A DNA stretch of 64,000 bases from Streptomyces sp. NRRL F-5135 (GCF_000719775.1 NZ_JOHR01000016.1:62001-126000); one strand, 5' to 3'; shown: positions 8,725-18,762, numbered from the stretch's first letter. The notes: generated from the letters alone by a model not told the origin. Numbers and translations are program-made.

Positions 8725-10142
8725 CGCTCCCCACGGAGACCGCTCACCCCGAGCTCGAGGGCCTGGGTAAGTACGAATTCGGCTGGGCCGACCCCGACGC
8801 CGCGGGTGCCGAAGCCAAGCGCGGCCTCTCCGAGGAAGTCGTCCGCGACATCTCGGGGAAGAAGAACGAGCCGGAGTGGATGCTGAAGCTGCGGCTCAAG
8901 GGCCTGCGCCTGTTCGACAAGAAGCCGCTCCCCAACTGGGGCTCCGACCTGTCGGGCATCGACTTCGACAACATCAAGTACTTCGTCCGGTCCACCGAGC
9001 AGCAGGCCGCCAGCTGGGAGGAGCTGCCCGAGGACATCAAGAACACGTACGACAAGCTCGGCATCCCCGAGGCGGAGAAGCAGCGCCTCGTCGCCGGTGT
9101 CGCGGCCCAGTACGAGTCCGAGGTCGTGTACCACCAGATCCGTGAGGACCTGGAGCAGCAGGGCGTCATCTTCCTGGACACCGACACCGCGCTCCGGGAG
9201 CACCCCGAGCTGTTCAAGGAGTACTTCGGCACGGTCATCCCGGTCGGTGACAACAAGTTCGCGTCGCTGAACACGGCCGTGTGGTCGGGCGGCTCGTTCA
9301 TCTACGTGCCGAAGGGCGTGCACGTCGACATCCCGCTCCAGGCCTACTTCCGTATCAACACGGAGAACATGGGCCAGTTCGAGCGGACGCTGATCATCGT
9401 GGACGAGGACGCCTACGTCCACTACGTGGAGGGCTGCACCGCCCCGATCTACACCTCGGACTCGCTGCACAGCGCCGTGGTCGAGATCATCGTCAAGAAG
9501 GGCGCCCGCTGCCGTTACACGACCATCCAGAACTGGTCGAACAACGTCTACAACCTGGTCACCAAGCGGGCCGTGGCCTACGAGGGCGCGACCATGGAGT
9601 GGGTCGACGGCAACATCGGCTCCAAGGTCACCATGAAGTACCCGGCCGTCTACCTGATGGGCGAGCACGCCAAGGGCGAGACCCTGTCGATCGCCTTCGC
9701 GGGCGAGGGCCAGCACCAGGACGCCGGCGCCAAGATGGTCCACATGGCCCCGCACACCTCGTCGAACATCGTCTCCAAGTCGGTGGCGCGCGGTGGCGGC
9801 CGTACGTCGTACCGGGGCCTGATCGAGATCGGCGAGGGCGCCGAGGGCTCCAAGTCGAACGTGCTGTGCGACGCGCTGCTGGTGGACACCATCTCGCGCT
9901 CCGACACCTACCCGTACGTGGACGTCCGTGAGGACGACGTGTCCATGGGCCACGAGGCGACCGTCTCCAAGGTCTCCGAGGACCAGCTCTTCTACCTGAT
10001 GAGCCGCGGTCTCTCGGAGTTCGAGGCGATGGCGATGATCGTGCGCGGCTTCGTCGAGCCGATCGCCAAGGAGCTGCCCATGGAGTACGCGCTGGAGCTC
10101 AACCGGCTGATCGAACTGCAGATGGAAGGCGCCGTCGGCTAG
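8721..10142 (+). CDS. sufB: Fe-S cluster assembly scaffold SufB
   Basis: 473 aa, the normal length for SufB, the scaffold subunit of the SufBCD complex on which Fe-S clusters are built with sulfur from SufS/SufU. Recognisable blocks: [73 protein letters not shown] (the conserved Cys), [28 protein letters not shown] and the C-terminal [24 protein letters not shown] shared with SufD. No inteins or insertions interrupt it, unlike some mycobacterial SufB. Translationally coupled to sufR by a 4-nt overlap. Confidence 0.98.
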   Translation: MTLPTETAHPELEGLGKYEFGWADPDAAGAEAKRGLSEEVVRDISGKKNEPEWMLKLRLKGLRLFDKKPLPNWGSDLSGIDFDNIKYFVRSTEQQAASWEELPEDIKNTYDKLGIPEAEKQRLVAGVAAQYESEVVYHQIREDLEQQGVIFLDTDTALREHPELFKEYFGTVIPVGDNKFASLNTAVWSGGSFIYVPKGVHVDIPLQAYFRINTENMGQFERTLIIVDEDAYVHYVEGCTAPIYTSDSLHSAVVEIIVKKGARCRYTTIQNWSNNVYNLVTKRAVAYEGATMEWVDGNIGSKVTMKYPAVYLMGEHAKGETLSIAFAGEGQHQDAGAKMVHMAPHTSSNIVSKSVARGGGRTSYRGLIEIGEGAEGSKSNVLCDALLVDTISRSDTYPYVDVREDDVSMGHEATVSKVSEDQLFYLMSRGLSEFEAMAMIVRGFVEPIAKELPMEYALELNRLIELQMEGAVG

Positions 10143-10368
10143 CGGCCGGGCCGGGCCCGGGACGATCCGGCCCGCCGCGGCCGGATCCGGTCCCGTTCGG
10201 CGGGCTCCGTACCGGCCCGGCGAACCGGAGCGCCGAACCGGCCTCGTTCCCGGGCGCCCGCGCCCCCGGCCCCCGGCGGCGGCATCCCCGTAGGCCACCG
10301 ACCGCGGCGGCGACCCAAGCAGCGACCCATTCCTTACGCAGAGGCAGAGAGAGAGCACGACGACAGCC

Positions 10369-11550
10369 ATGGCTGAGGCTCAGAACATTCCGGTGGGCTC
10401 CACCACCACCGGTTCGATCGCGGTGGCCGCCGAGTCGACCGTCGCCACGCGCATGAGCGCGCCCCCGTCCTACGACGTGGCGGACTTCCCCGTGCCCCAC
10501 GGCCGGGAGGAGGAGTGGCGGTTCACGCCGCTGGAGCGGCTGCGCGGGCTGCACGACGGCAGCGCGGTCGCCGCGGACGGCGCCGTCACCGTCGAGGTGA
10601 CCGCCCCCGACGGCGTCACCGTCGAGACCGTCGGCCGTGACGACGCGCGGATCGGCAAGGCCGGTGTCCCGGTGGACCGGGTCGTCGCACAGGCGTACTC
10701 CTCCTTCGAGAAGGCGTCCGTCGTCTCCGTGCCCAAGGAGGCGGTGCTCGCCGAGCCGATCCGGATCGCCGTCCGGGGCCAGGGCGGTACGGCCTACGGC
10801 CACCAGGTCATCGAGCTCGGTGCCTTCGCCGAGGCGGTCGTCGTCATGGACCACTCCGGCGACGGCGTGCTCGCGGCCAACGTCGACTACCTGCTCGGGG
10901 ACGGCGCCAAGCTGACCGTCGTCTCCGTCCAGGACTGGGACGCCAAGGCCGTCCACGTCGCCCAGCACAACGCGCTGATCGGCCGCGACGCCTCGTTCAA
11001 GTCGATCGTCGTCACCTTCGGCGGTGACCTCGTCCGGCTGCACCCCCGGGTCGAGTACGCGGGCACCGGCGGTGAGGCGGAGCTGCTCGGCCTCTACTTC
11101 ACCGACGAGGGCCAGCACCAGGAGCACCGGCTCCTCGTCGACCACAACACGCCGCACTGCAAGTCCAACGCCGCCTACAAGGGCGCTCTCCAGGGCACGG
11201 ACGCGCACGCCGTATGGATCGGCGACGTCCTGATCCGCGCCGCCGCCGAGGGCACGGACACTTACGAGATGAACCGCAACCTGGTCCTCACGGACGGAGC
11301 CCGGGTCGACTCCGTACCGAACCTGGAGATCGAGACCGGCGAGATCGCCGGTGCCGGGCACGCCTCGGCCACCGGCAGGTTCGACGACGAGCAGCTCTTC
11401 TACCTGATGGCGCGCGGCATCCCCGAGGCCGAGGCCCGCAGGCTTGTCGTCCGCGGCTTCTTCGCCGAGCTGGTCCAGCAGATCGGGCTCCCCGACGTCG
11501 AGGAGCGCCTGCTGGAGAAGATCGAGGCAGAGCTGGAGACCGTGTCGTGA
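10369..11550 (+). CDS. sufD: Fe-S cluster assembly protein SufD
   Basis: 393 aa. Partner of SufB in the SufBC2D scaffold. The N-terminal half (DFPVPHGREEEWRFTPLERL) is the SufD-type helical domain; the C-terminal beta-helix shares LVDHNTPHCKSNAAYKGAL and DEQLFYLMARGIPEAEARRLVVRGFF with SufB. ATG 10369 lies about 16 nt after an AGAGAGAG purine run. A 226-nt GC-rich spacer separates it from sufB and contains no ORF that I trust; the rest of the operon is tightly packed, so the spacer is the loosest joint in the cluster. Confidence 0.97.
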   Translation: MAEAQNIPVGSTTTGSIAVAAESTVATRMSAPPSYDVADFPVPHGREEEWRFTPLERLRGLHDGSAVAADGAVTVEVTAPDGVTVETVGRDDARIGKAGVPVDRVVAQAYSSFEKASVVSVPKEAVLAEPIRIAVRGQGGTAYGHQVIELGAFAEAVVVMDHSGDGVLAANVDYLLGDGAKLTVVSVQDWDAKAVHVAQHNALIGRDASFKSIVVTFGGDLVRLHPRVEYAGTGGEAELLGLYFTDEGQHQEHRLLVDHNTPHCKSNAAYKGALQGTDAHAVWIGDVLIRAAAEGTDTYEMNRNLVLTDGARVDSVPNLEIETGEIAGAGHASATGRFDDEQLFYLMARGIPEAEARRLVVRGFFAELVQQIGLPDVEERLLEKIEAELETVS

Positions 11551-11876
11551 CCCCCCCGACGACCTTCGTCCGCGTCTGCGGGCTGGACGAGCTGGAGGAG
11601 GGCACCCCGAAGCGGGTGGAGATCGACGGCACGCCCGTATCCGTCGTGCGCACCGAGGGCGAGGTGTTCGCGATCAACGACATCTGCTCGCACGCCAACG
11701 TCTCGCTCTCGGAGGGCGAGGTCGAGGACTGCATGATCGAATGCTGGCTGCACGGTTCCAGCTTCGACCTCCGTACCGGCAAGCCGTCCGGTCTGCCCGC
11801 GACGCGCCCCGTCCCCGTATACCCCGTAAAGATCGAAGGGGACGATGTGCTCGTCTCCGTCACCCAGGAGTCCTGA
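11547..11876 (+). CDS. Rieske-type [2Fe-2S] ferredoxin in suf operon
   Basis: 109 aa from GTG 11547, which overlaps the sufD stop by 4 nt (GTGA). It is a small soluble Rieske ferredoxin of the NirD/bph-ferredoxin type: cluster ligands C47 and H49 in ICSHANVSL, and C66 and H69 in ECWLHGSSF, then FDLRTGKPSGLPATRPV as in the family. It probably provides electrons for cluster assembly or is simply a client; its fixed place between sufD and sufC in actinobacteria supports a role in assembly. No signal peptide. Confidence 0.94.
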   Translation: MTPPTTFVRVCGLDELEEGTPKRVEIDGTPVSVVRTEGEVFAINDICSHANVSLSEGEVEDCMIECWLHGSSFDLRTGKPSGLPATRPVPVYPVKIEGDDVLVSVTQES

Positions 11877-11883
11877 GTCACCC

Positions 11884-12648
11884 ATGGCAACGCTTGAAAT
11901 CCACGACCTGCACGTTTCCGTCGAGGCCGACAACGCCTCCCGCGAGATCCTGAAGGGCGTCGACCTCACCGTCAAGCAGGGCGAGACGCACGCCATCATG
12001 GGCCCCAACGGCTCCGGCAAGTCGACCCTCGCGTACTCCCTCGCGGGCCACCCCAAGTACACGATCACCGGCGGCACCGTGACCCTGGACGGCGAGGACG
12101 TCCTGGAGATGACCGTCGACGAGCGCGCCCGCGCCGGTGTGTTCCTCGCGATGCAGTACCCGGTCGAGGTCCCCGGCGTCTCCGTCTCCAACTTCCTGCG
12201 TTCCTCCGCCACCGCGATCCGCGGCGAGGCGCCCAAGCTGCGGACCTGGGTGAAGGAGGTCCGGGAGACCATGGAGCGCCTCCACATGGACCCCGCCTTC
12301 GCCGAGCGGAACGTCAACGAGGGCTTCTCCGGCGGTGAGAAGAAGCGCCACGAGATCCTCCAGCTCGAACTGCTCAAGCCGAAGATCGCGATCCTGGACG
12401 AGACCGACTCCGGCCTCGACGTGGACGCGCTGCGGGTCGTCTCCGAGGGCGTCAACCGCGTCCGGGAGACCGGCGAGGTCGGCACGCTGCTGATCACGCA
12501 CTACACCAGGATCCTCCGCTACATCAAGCCCGACTTCGTGCACGTCTTCGCGCAGGGGCGCATCGCCGAGTCCGGCGGCGCCGAGCTCGCGGACAAGCTG
12601 GAGAACGAGGGCTACGAGGCATACGTGAAGGGTGGCGTTACCGCGTGA
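11884..12648 (+). CDS. sufC: Fe-S assembly ATPase SufC
   Basis: 254 aa ABC-type ATPase of the SufBCD complex; it is soluble and not a transporter. Start ATG 11884 (MATLEIHDLHVSVE), 7 nt after the Rieske gene. Walker A GPNGSGKST at residues 40-48, Q-loop MQYPVEVPG, signature FSGGEKKR at 148-155, Walker B IAILDETDSGLD near 168-179 and the H-loop ITHYTRIL. The extended EVPGVSVSNFLR stretch is specific to SufC. Its stop overlaps the sufS start by 4 nt. Confidence 0.98.
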   Translation: MATLEIHDLHVSVEADNASREILKGVDLTVKQGETHAIMGPNGSGKSTLAYSLAGHPKYTITGGTVTLDGEDVLEMTVDERARAGVFLAMQYPVEVPGVSVSNFLRSSATAIRGEAPKLRTWVKEVRETMERLHMDPAFAERNVNEGFSGGEKKRHEILQLELLKPKIAILDETDSGLDVDALRVVSEGVNRVRETGEVGTLLITHYTRILRYIKPDFVHVFAQGRIAESGGAELADKLENEGYEAYVKGGVTA

Positions 12649-13919
12649 CACAGCTGCCGGGCCTTCCGACCGCTCCGGGCCGCCTGCTGGACGAGGCGAT
12701 CCGGAAGGATTTCCCGATCCTCGACCGGGTGATCCACGACGGCAAGAAGCTCGTGTACCTGGACTCCGCAGCGACCTCGCAGAAGCCGCGCCAGGTACTC
12801 GACGCACTGAGCGAGTACTACGAGCAGCACAACGCGAACGTCCATCGCGGCGTCTACACGATCGCCGAGGAGGCCACGGCGCTGTACGAAGGCGCGCGTG
12901 ACAAGGTCGCCGCGTTCATCAACGCGCCGAGCCGCGACGAGGTGATCTTCACCAAGAACGCCTCGGAGTCGCTCAACCTCGTGGCCAACATGCTCGGCTG
13001 GGCCGACGAGCCGTACCGGGTGGACCACGAGACCGAGATCGTCACCACGGAGATGGAGCACCACTCCAACATCGTGCCGTGGCAGCTGCTCGCGCAGCGC
13101 ACGGGCGCGAAGCTGAAGTGGTTCGGCATCACCGACGACGGCCGGCTCGACCTGTCCAACATCGACGAGATCATCACCGAGAAGACCAAGATCGTCTCCT
13201 TTGTGCTGGTCTCCAACATCCTGGGCACGCAGAACCCGGTCGAGACGATCGTCCGCCGGGCGCAGGAAGTCGGCGCGCTGGTCTGCATCGACGCCTCGCA
13301 GGCCGCGCCGCACCAGGTCCTGGACGTGCAGGCGCTCCAGGCGGACTTCGTCGCCTTCACCGGCCACAAGATGGTCGGTCCGACCGGGATCGGCGTGCTG
13401 TGGGGCCGGCAGGAGCTGCTGGAGGACCTGCCGCCGTTCCTGGGCGGTGGCGAGATGATCGAGACGGTCTCGATGCACTCCTCGACCTACGCGCCGGCGC
13501 CGCACAAGTTCGAGGCGGGTACGCCCCCGATCGCCCAGGCCGTCGGCCTCGGGGCGGCCGTGGACTACCTGTCCGCGATCGGCATGGAGAGGATCGCCGC
13601 GCATGAGCACGCGATCACCGAGTACGCGGTGAAGCGCCTGCTGGAGGTCCCCGACCTGCGGATCATCGGCCCGGAGACGGCCGAGGACCGGGGGGCGACG
13701 ATCTCCTTCACGCTCGGCGACATCCATCCGCACGACGTGGGGCAGGTGCTGGACGAGCAGGGCATCGCGGTCCGGGTCGGCCACCACTGCGCGCGGCCGG
13801 TCTGCCTGCGGTACGGAATTCCCGCGACGACGCGGGCGTCTTTCTATCTGTACTCCACTCCGGCCGAGGTCGATGCCCTGGTCGAGGGCTTGGAGCACGT
13901 CCGCAACTTCTTCGGATGA
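12645..13919 (+). CDS. sufS: Cysteine desulfurase SufS
   Basis: 424 aa class V PLP enzyme that takes sulfur from cysteine and passes it as persulfide to SufU. GTG 12645 overlaps the sufC stop (GTGA). N-terminal YLDSAATSQKPRQVLDAL is the SufS signature. The PLP lysine is K242 in FTGHKMVGPTGIG, and the catalytic cysteine is C382 in VGHHCARPVCLRYG (short active-site loop of the group II SufS type). ALVCIDASQAAPH holds the cofactor-contacting Asp and His. The gene ends 150 nt before sufU. Confidence 0.98.
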   Translation: MTQLPGLPTAPGRLLDEAIRKDFPILDRVIHDGKKLVYLDSAATSQKPRQVLDALSEYYEQHNANVHRGVYTIAEEATALYEGARDKVAAFINAPSRDEVIFTKNASESLNLVANMLGWADEPYRVDHETEIVTTEMEHHSNIVPWQLLAQRTGAKLKWFGITDDGRLDLSNIDEIITEKTKIVSFVLVSNILGTQNPVETIVRRAQEVGALVCIDASQAAPHQVLDVQALQADFVAFTGHKMVGPTGIGVLWGRQELLEDLPPFLGGGEMIETVSMHSSTYAPAPHKFEAGTPPIAQAVGLGAAVDYLSAIGMERIAAHEHAITEYAVKRLLEVPDLRIIGPETAEDRGATISFTLGDIHPHDVGQVLDEQGIAVRVGHHCARPVCLRYGIPATTRASFYLYSTPAEVDALVEGLEHVRNFFG

Positions 13920-14069
13920 GGACCCCTCCGGCGGTTTCCGGGCGGTCCGGGGCCTCGGGCGACCGAGAGTGCCGGCCGCCCGGGGAGCCCGGGCCGGCGA
14001 GAGCCGGGGGCGAGCAACCGGACGACGAGACTCGGACGAGGACCGGGAAGACGACTTGAGAGGCTGTCC

Positions 14070-14552
14070 GTGAAGCTGGATTCGATGTACCAGGACGTCA
14101 TCCTGGACCACTACAAGCACCCGCACGGGCGTGGTCTGCGGGACGGCGACGCCGAGGTGCACCACGTCAATCCGACGTGTGGCGACGAGATCACACTGCG
14201 CGTGCGGTACGAGGGGTCGCGGATCGCGGACGTCTCGTACGAGAGCCAGGGCTGTTCGATCAGCCAGGCCAGCGCTTCCGTGCTCAACGACCTGCTCGTC
14301 GGCAAGGAGGTGGCCGAGGCGCGGCGGATCCAGGACACGTTCCTGGAGCTGATGCAGTCCAAGGGCCAGATCGAGCCGGACGACACGATGGAGGAGGTGC
14401 TGGAGGACGCGGTCGCGTTCGCCGGCGTCTCGAAGTACCCCGCCCGCGTCAAATGCGCCCTGCTGAGCTGGATGGCGTGGAAGGACGCGACGGCGCAGGC
14501 GCTGGGCGGCAACCCGGCCACGGACGAGAGCGTGACGAAGGAGACGGCATGA
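14070..14552 (+). CDS. sufU: SufU, zinc-dependent sulfur acceptor for SufS
   Basis: 160 aa. IscU-like fold used in Gram-positives as a sulfurtransferase partner of SufS rather than a scaffold. Zinc and active-site residues are visible: C37 and D39 (NPTCGDE), C62 (GCSISQAS) and C129 (RVKCALLSW). The insert between the second and third cysteines (about 66 residues) is characteristic of SufU over IscU. GTG 14070 follows a GAGAGG purine run. The 150 nt upstream hold no ORF. The stop overlaps the next start (ATGA). Confidence 0.96.
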   Translation: MKLDSMYQDVILDHYKHPHGRGLRDGDAEVHHVNPTCGDEITLRVRYEGSRIADVSYESQGCSISQASASVLNDLLVGKEVAEARRIQDTFLELMQSKGQIEPDDTMEEVLEDAVAFAGVSKYPARVKCALLSWMAWKDATAQALGGNPATDESVTKETA

Positions 14553-14887
14553 GCGAGAACGAGACCGCCACCATGAAGCCCGCCTCGGAGGAAGAGGTCC
14601 GGGAGGCGCTGTACGACGTCGTCGACCCCGAGCTGGGTATCGATGTCGTCAACCTGGGGCTGATCTACGGCATCCACATCGACGACTCGAACACGGCGAC
14701 GCTGGACATGACCCTGACGTCGGCGGCGTGTCCGCTGACCGATGTGATCGAGGACCAGGCGAAGGCGGCGACGGACGGGATCGTCAACGAGCTCAAGATC
14801 AACTGGGTCTGGATGCCGCCGTGGGGCCCGGATAAGATCACGGACGACGGGCGCGAGCAGCTGCGGGCGCTGGGCTTCAACGTCTGA
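14549..14887 (+). CDS. sufT: SufT/MIP18-family (DUF59) Fe-S maturation protein
   Basis: 112 aa. Small DUF59 protein thought to help load Fe-S clusters onto clients. Motifs: VREALYDVVDPELGIDVVNLGLIYGI (residues 17-42), conserved C61 in TSAACPLTDVI, and the C-terminal VWMPPWGPDKITDDGREQLRALGFNV. Starts inside the sufU stop (4-nt overlap), so it closes the suf operon. A very strong hairpin follows. Confidence 0.95.
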   Translation: MSENETATMKPASEEEVREALYDVVDPELGIDVVNLGLIYGIHIDDSNTATLDMTLTSAACPLTDVIEDQAKAATDGIVNELKINWVWMPPWGPDKITDDGREQLRALGFNV

Positions 14888-14991
14888 CCGCGGTCCGGGC
14901 CGGCGTCCGACTCGACGGCTGAGCCAACGGCCGGGCCGACGTCCTGGCGACGCGCGTCCGTCCGCGTCACGGGCGGCCCATCGGTACGCGT

Positions 14992-15047
14992 GGCGAAGGG
15001 CCCGACGGCCGGGGACCTCGAGGTCCCCCGCCATCGGGCCCTTCGCC
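14992..15047. terminator. Bidirectional terminator between sufT and membrane protein gene
   Basis: Outer 14-bp stem GGCGAAGGGCCCGA (14992-15005) with 15034-15047. Inside it lies a second perfect palindrome, GGGGACCTC (15011-15019) with GAGGTCCCC (15020-15028). It ends two convergent genes. Confidence 0.9.
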
Positions 15048-15059
15048 GTGTCCGCGCGC

Positions 15060-16268
15060 CTACGAGGGCGCCGGCGCGGAGGCCGCCTCGACGAGGGTGG
15101 GTGCCAGGTTCTCGTTGCGTATGCGCTGGTCCACGTAGAGCAGGGCCAGCACGAGCTGGGGGAAGGTCGTGGTGATGACCTGGCTGACCAGCTGACCGAT
15201 CAGGGCCAGAAGCAGATAACCACCGATGCCCAGGGCGATCGCGCCGGGACTCGCCTCCGGGCCGATGTCGCTTGCCGTGAACATGCCGGGAAGCAGGCCC
15301 AGCAGGGTGAGCAACTGCCGGATGACCATCCCGGCGAAGCCCGCCATCAGGTAGACCAGCAGGCAGATGCCGAAGATCCGCCACCAGGAGCCGCGCACCA
15401 GCGCCGCCGAGCGACGCAGGGAAGCGGTGGTGCCCTGGGTCTCGGTCACCGCGACCGTCGAGGCCAGGCTGTAGCGGATCCAGAGCCAGGTGGCCACCGG
15501 GGCCGCGGCCAGCGCGCCCAGGAACCCGAGCGCCATCAGCCAGCCCGCCCACTGCGCCTCGGCGACGGCGTAGGTGAGCACGGTGGCGCCGATGCCCAGC
15601 AGGAGCAGGGCCACCGGGAGGAGGCCGATCAGCCCGATCAGGACGACGCTGCCGAGCACGGCCGGGACCCGTGCGAGGGCGCGACGCCAGACCGCGCCGA
15701 AGGTCGTGCGGCGGCCGAGCACGGCCTCCTGGGCTATCGCCGGGCAGACGGCCTGGACCATCGCCGTCGCGGCGAGCAGCACCAGCACGGCGAAGGCGCA
15801 CAGACCGGCGAAGGGGATCACCAGGGGCCGCAGGTCGTCCCAGTCCGGGTCCTGGCCCGACGGCAGGTCGAAGAGGTGGCGCAGGTCGTCGCCGGCCACG
15901 GCGTAGGCGAGCCCCGCCGCCGCGGCGACCACCAGGGCGGCGACCGCGTACACGACCACCGTCACTCCGAACAACTGCTTCCAGTAGCGGCCGAAAGTGG
16001 CGAAGGCGCCGGTGAGTATGTCGCTCAGGCCGAGCGGGCCGAGGGGTATGACGCCGGGCCTGGGCGGCGGCGGGGGCCAGCCGCCCCAGCCGTACGGGCC
16101 ACCGCCGTAGGGTCCGCCGCCCTGCGGGCCACCGCCGTAGGGGCCGTTCCCGTACGGGCCGCCACCGTGCGGTCCGCCGCCCTGATGAGGGCCGCTTCCG
16201 TAGGAGCCGCCGCCCCCTGGGGGAGCGCCTCCGTACGGTCCGCCGCCCGGCCCCGTTCCCTGTGCCAC
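15060..16268 (-). CDS. Multi-pass membrane protein with Gly/Pro/Tyr-rich N-terminus
   Basis: 402 aa from GTG 16268 (GGAG a few nt upstream); a longer frame to 16343 is open but unlikely. Residues 1 to about 75 are cytoplasmic low complexity with repeated GGGPYG units and a WPPPPPRPG stretch. The remaining 325 residues have about six hydrophobic helices, with LGLSDILTGAFATFGRYWKQLFGVT at the first one. This matches a widespread actinobacterial family of polytopic proteins sometimes annotated as glycerophosphoryl diester phosphodiesterase membrane domain. Function unknown. It is convergent with suf and divergent from dapD. Confidence 0.85.
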   Translation of the reverse strand: MAQGTGPGGGPYGGAPPGGGGSYGSGPHQGGGPHGGGPYGNGPYGGGPQGGGPYGGGPYGWGGWPPPPPRPGVIPLGPLGLSDILTGAFATFGRYWKQLFGVTVVVYAVAALVVAAAAGLAYAVAGDDLRHLFDLPSGQDPDWDDLRPLVIPFAGLCAFAVLVLLAATAMVQAVCPAIAQEAVLGRRTTFGAVWRRALARVPAVLGSVVLIGLIGLLPVALLLLGIGATVLTYAVAEAQWAGWLMALGFLGALAAAPVATWLWIRYSLASTVAVTETQGTTASLRRSAALVRGSWWRIFGICLLVYLMAGFAGMVIRQLLTLLGLLPGMFTASDIGPEASPGAIALGIGGYLLLALIGQLVSQVITTTFPQLVLALLYVDQRIRNENLAPTLVEAASAPAPS

Positions 16269-16390
16269 CGATCCGCTCCGCTCAGCCGTTGTTCTGTTCG
16301 AACGGAGCAGAGTAGCCGGTCCGGCACGGCGCGCGCTCGTCACCTGAGACCGGTTCGCCCGGGCGCCACCAGGAACGTTAAGTTCGGAGC

Positions 16391-17398
16391 ATGACCGACA
16401 CGTCTTCTCCGCGTTCTTCCCTCCCGCCCCGTGCCACCGGTGCCGTCGCCACCGGCCTCGCCACCGTCACCGAGGACGGCACCGTCCTCGACACCTGGTT
16501 CCCCGCGCCCGAACTCGTCGCCGAGCCCGGCCCGGCCGGCACCGAGCGGCTGACCGCCGAGCGCGCCGCGGAACTGCTCGGCGCGGGCGCGGCCAAGGCC
16601 GTCGGTCCCGACACGCGTCGCGGGGTCGAGGTCGTCGCCGTCCGTACGGTCGTCGCCTCGCTGGACGACAAGCCCCTGGACGCGCACGACATCTACCTTC
16701 GCCTGCACCTGCTCAGCCACCGCCTGGTCGCTCCCCACGGGCAGAACCTGGACGGCATCTTCGGCCTGCTCGCCAACGTGGCCTGGACCTCGCTGGGCCC
16801 GGTCGCCGTCGACGCGCTGGAGACCGTACGGCTCAACGCGCGCGCCGAGGGACTGCACCTCCAGGTGACATCGGTCGACAAGTTCCCGCGGATGACCGAC
16901 TACGTGGCCCCCAAGGGCGTCCGGATCGCCGACGCCGACCGGGTACGCCTCGGCGCGCACCTCGCCGCCGGGACCACCGTGATGCACGAGGGCTTCGTCA
17001 ACTACAACGCGGGCACCCTCGGCACCTCGATGGTCGAGGGACGGATCTCCGCGGGTGTCGTCATCGGCGACGGCACCGACATCGGCGGTGGCGCGTCCAC
17101 CATGGGGACGCTGTCGGGCGGCGGCAAGGAGCGGATCGTCATCGGCGAGCGCTGCCTCATCGGCGCGGAGGCGGGGGTCGGTATCGCCCTGGGCGACGAG
17201 TGCGTGGTCGAGGCGGGCCTGTACGTCACCGCCGGCACGCGCGTCACGCTGCCGGACGGACAGATCGTCAAGGCACGGGAACTGTCGGGCGCGGACAACA
17301 TCCTCTTCCGCCGCAACTCGGTCACGGGCGTCGTCGAGGCCCGTCCGAACAACGCGGTCTGGGGCGGTCTCAACGAGGTGCTGCACAGCCACAACTGA
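16391..17398 (+). CDS. dapD: Tetrahydrodipicolinate N-succinyltransferase
   Basis: 335 aa. Transfers succinyl from succinyl-CoA to tetrahydrodipicolinate in lysine and meso-diaminopimelate synthesis. Actinobacterial long-form DapD: N-terminal domain to about residue 170, then hexapeptide-repeat turns of the left-handed beta-helix ([73 protein letters not shown]) and the acyl-CoA-binding [14 protein letters not shown]. The start ATG 16391 follows TTAAGT (16378-16383) by 7 nt with no Shine-Dalgarno, suggesting a leaderless mRNA. A hairpin terminator follows. Confidence 0.97.
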   Translation: MTDTSSPRSSLPPRATGAVATGLATVTEDGTVLDTWFPAPELVAEPGPAGTERLTAERAAELLGAGAAKAVGPDTRRGVEVVAVRTVVASLDDKPLDAHDIYLRLHLLSHRLVAPHGQNLDGIFGLLANVAWTSLGPVAVDALETVRLNARAEGLHLQVTSVDKFPRMTDYVAPKGVRIADADRVRLGAHLAAGTTVMHEGFVNYNAGTLGTSMVEGRISAGVVIGDGTDIGGGASTMGTLSGGGKERIVIGERCLIGAEAGVGIALGDECVVEAGLYVTAGTRVTLPDGQIVKARELSGADNILFRRNSVTGVVEARPNNAVWGGLNEVLHSHN

Positions 17399-17417
17399 CC
17401 GTTGGACGGCCGGTGTC

Positions 17418-17460
17418 GCGCGGCCGTGACCGGAGGCGAGGACCCCGGTCACGGCCGCGC
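17418..17460 (+). terminator. Hairpin terminator after dapD
   Basis: Perfect 16-bp stem, 17418-17433 with 17445-17460, loop of 11 nt, 20 nt after the dapD stop. Confidence 0.85.
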
Positions 17461-17898
17461 GCCGTACCAGGACGGGGAAAAGAGGCCACCCCCCTGTCCC
17501 TGATGCTCGACATCGGTACGGACGGCGAGTTGGACGTCACGGCGTGGGCATGGCAGGAAGAGCTCGCACCTGCGCCTTCTTGAGCGGCGGCGTTGGGTTT
17601 TGTGTGCACCGACAACCCATCGACCACTCGTATATCAGCCATTCATATTTCGGCACCGAACAGTGATCGGCCACTCGTTCGTCATGCGGCAGGATGCACC
17701 CATGACCCGATCTGCCACCGGTGGACGACGGGGCGTCTGAGGACAGCGTGCCGGAGGCAGCTCGGGGTAGTCGTGGCCGGACTGCCGGTGCGCACCGCGC
17801 GTACGGACCGCGGGCACGGGAGGCGAACGCGGACTGTGCGTGCGGATCGCCGGTACGGACTGTCAGTGCGGACTGGTCCAATGGAGGGCATGAAGGGC
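17461..17898. other. Intergenic region between dapD and SMI1/KNR4-like gene
   Basis: About 440 nt without a convincing gene. A short + frame ending at 17583 (SLMLDIGTDGELDVTAWAWQEEL) looks protein-like but lacks a start and could be a remnant. From about 17790 to 17880 the sequence is made of degenerate TGCGGACTG/GTACGGACT-type short repeats. The AT-richer stretch 17590-17660 may carry the promoter of the next gene. Confidence 0.4.
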
Positions 17899-18606
17899 AT
17901 GGAGAACATGAGCACCGAAAACGCCGACAGGGGCGAGGCACACGGGGGTGAGGTGCGCGAGACCGGTGAATCGGCCGGGCGAGGGGTGACGGACCTCGGC
18001 GAGTGGGCCCGGCAGAACGCGGCGGGCGGCGGCCGCCGGGCCGGTCACGACGTGGCCGATCCCGAGGAGCTGGACGCGCTGCGGGCGGCCTTCCCCGCGG
18101 ATCGCAGTCTGCCGCCGCTGGGCTGGGACGCGGTCCGTGCGTACGAGCGCGAGCAGGGCATCGTCCTGCCCGAGCCGTACCGCACGATGGTGGCGGAGAT
18201 CTGCGACGGATGCGGTGACGGGCCGCCCGACATCGACGGGCTGATACCCCTGGCCGCGCTGCCGGCCGACTGGGGCTGCGCGCCGAGCCAGCGGGACCTG
18301 TCGGAGGCGTTCCCGCTGACCGAGGCATGGGTGTGGGAGGACGACCCCCGGCCGTACGAGGAGATAGAGCCGCTCATCGACGCGGTCTACAACTACGGCA
18401 GCGTGGTGCTGGGCACGGACGGCTGCGGTATGTACTGGCAGCTGGTGGTCACCGGTCCGCAGCGCGGCCGGATATGGAACATCAGCGACGTGGGGGCCGC
18501 GCCGTTCGGGGCGTCCTTCGGCCGGGCCACGGCGGAGGTGGGCTTCGCGGGCTGGGTGGCGCACTGGGCCACCGCGCGAAGGCCCTGGTTCGACATCGTC
18601 GTATGA
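17899..18606 (+). CDS. SMI1/KNR4-family protein
   Basis: About 235 aa. Four in-frame ATG codons spaced 9 nt apart (17881, 17890, 17899, 17908) make the start ambiguous; GGAGGG at 17883-17888 favours 17899 and AAGGG at 17893-17897 favours 17908. Residues 1-60 are hydrophilic. The rest resembles the SMI1/KNR4 (SUKH) fold: LPPLGWDAVRAYEREQGIVLPEPYRTMVAEICDGCGDG near the front, then IDAVYNYGSVVLGTDGCGMYWQLVVTGPQRGRIWNISDVGAAPFG, the usual core. SUKH proteins are often immunity proteins to contact-dependent or secreted toxins, but no toxin gene is adjacent, so this may be a housekeeping or orphan immunity member. Confidence 0.8.
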   Translation: MENMSTENADRGEAHGGEVRETGESAGRGVTDLGEWARQNAAGGGRRAGHDVADPEELDALRAAFPADRSLPPLGWDAVRAYEREQGIVLPEPYRTMVAEICDGCGDGPPDIDGLIPLAALPADWGCAPSQRDLSEAFPLTEAWVWEDDPRPYEEIEPLIDAVYNYGSVVLGTDGCGMYWQLVVTGPQRGRIWNISDVGAAPFGASFGRATAEVGFAGWVAHWATARRPWFDIVV

Positions 18607-18644
18607 CGGTGGTGAGGCGGGCGCCGCCGGCCGGTGCCGGGCGA

Positions 18645-18663
18645 CGTGACGTGGCACGTCACG
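18645..18663. promoter_or_regulatory. 19-bp inverted repeat after SMI1/KNR4 gene
   Basis: CGTGACGTG (18645-18653) and CACGTCACG (18655-18663) flank one base. It lies 39 nt after the stop. With no loop it is a better protein operator than terminator, though no regulated gene is obvious within 100 nt. Confidence 0.4.
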
Positions 18664-18762
18664 GACTCCGCGTGCGGATCGCCCGCCCGGTGCGTGGGGG
18701 CCGGGTGCTCGACGAGGGCCATCACATGGCGTGTTGACCTCGACCGCACGTGATTTCCGAGC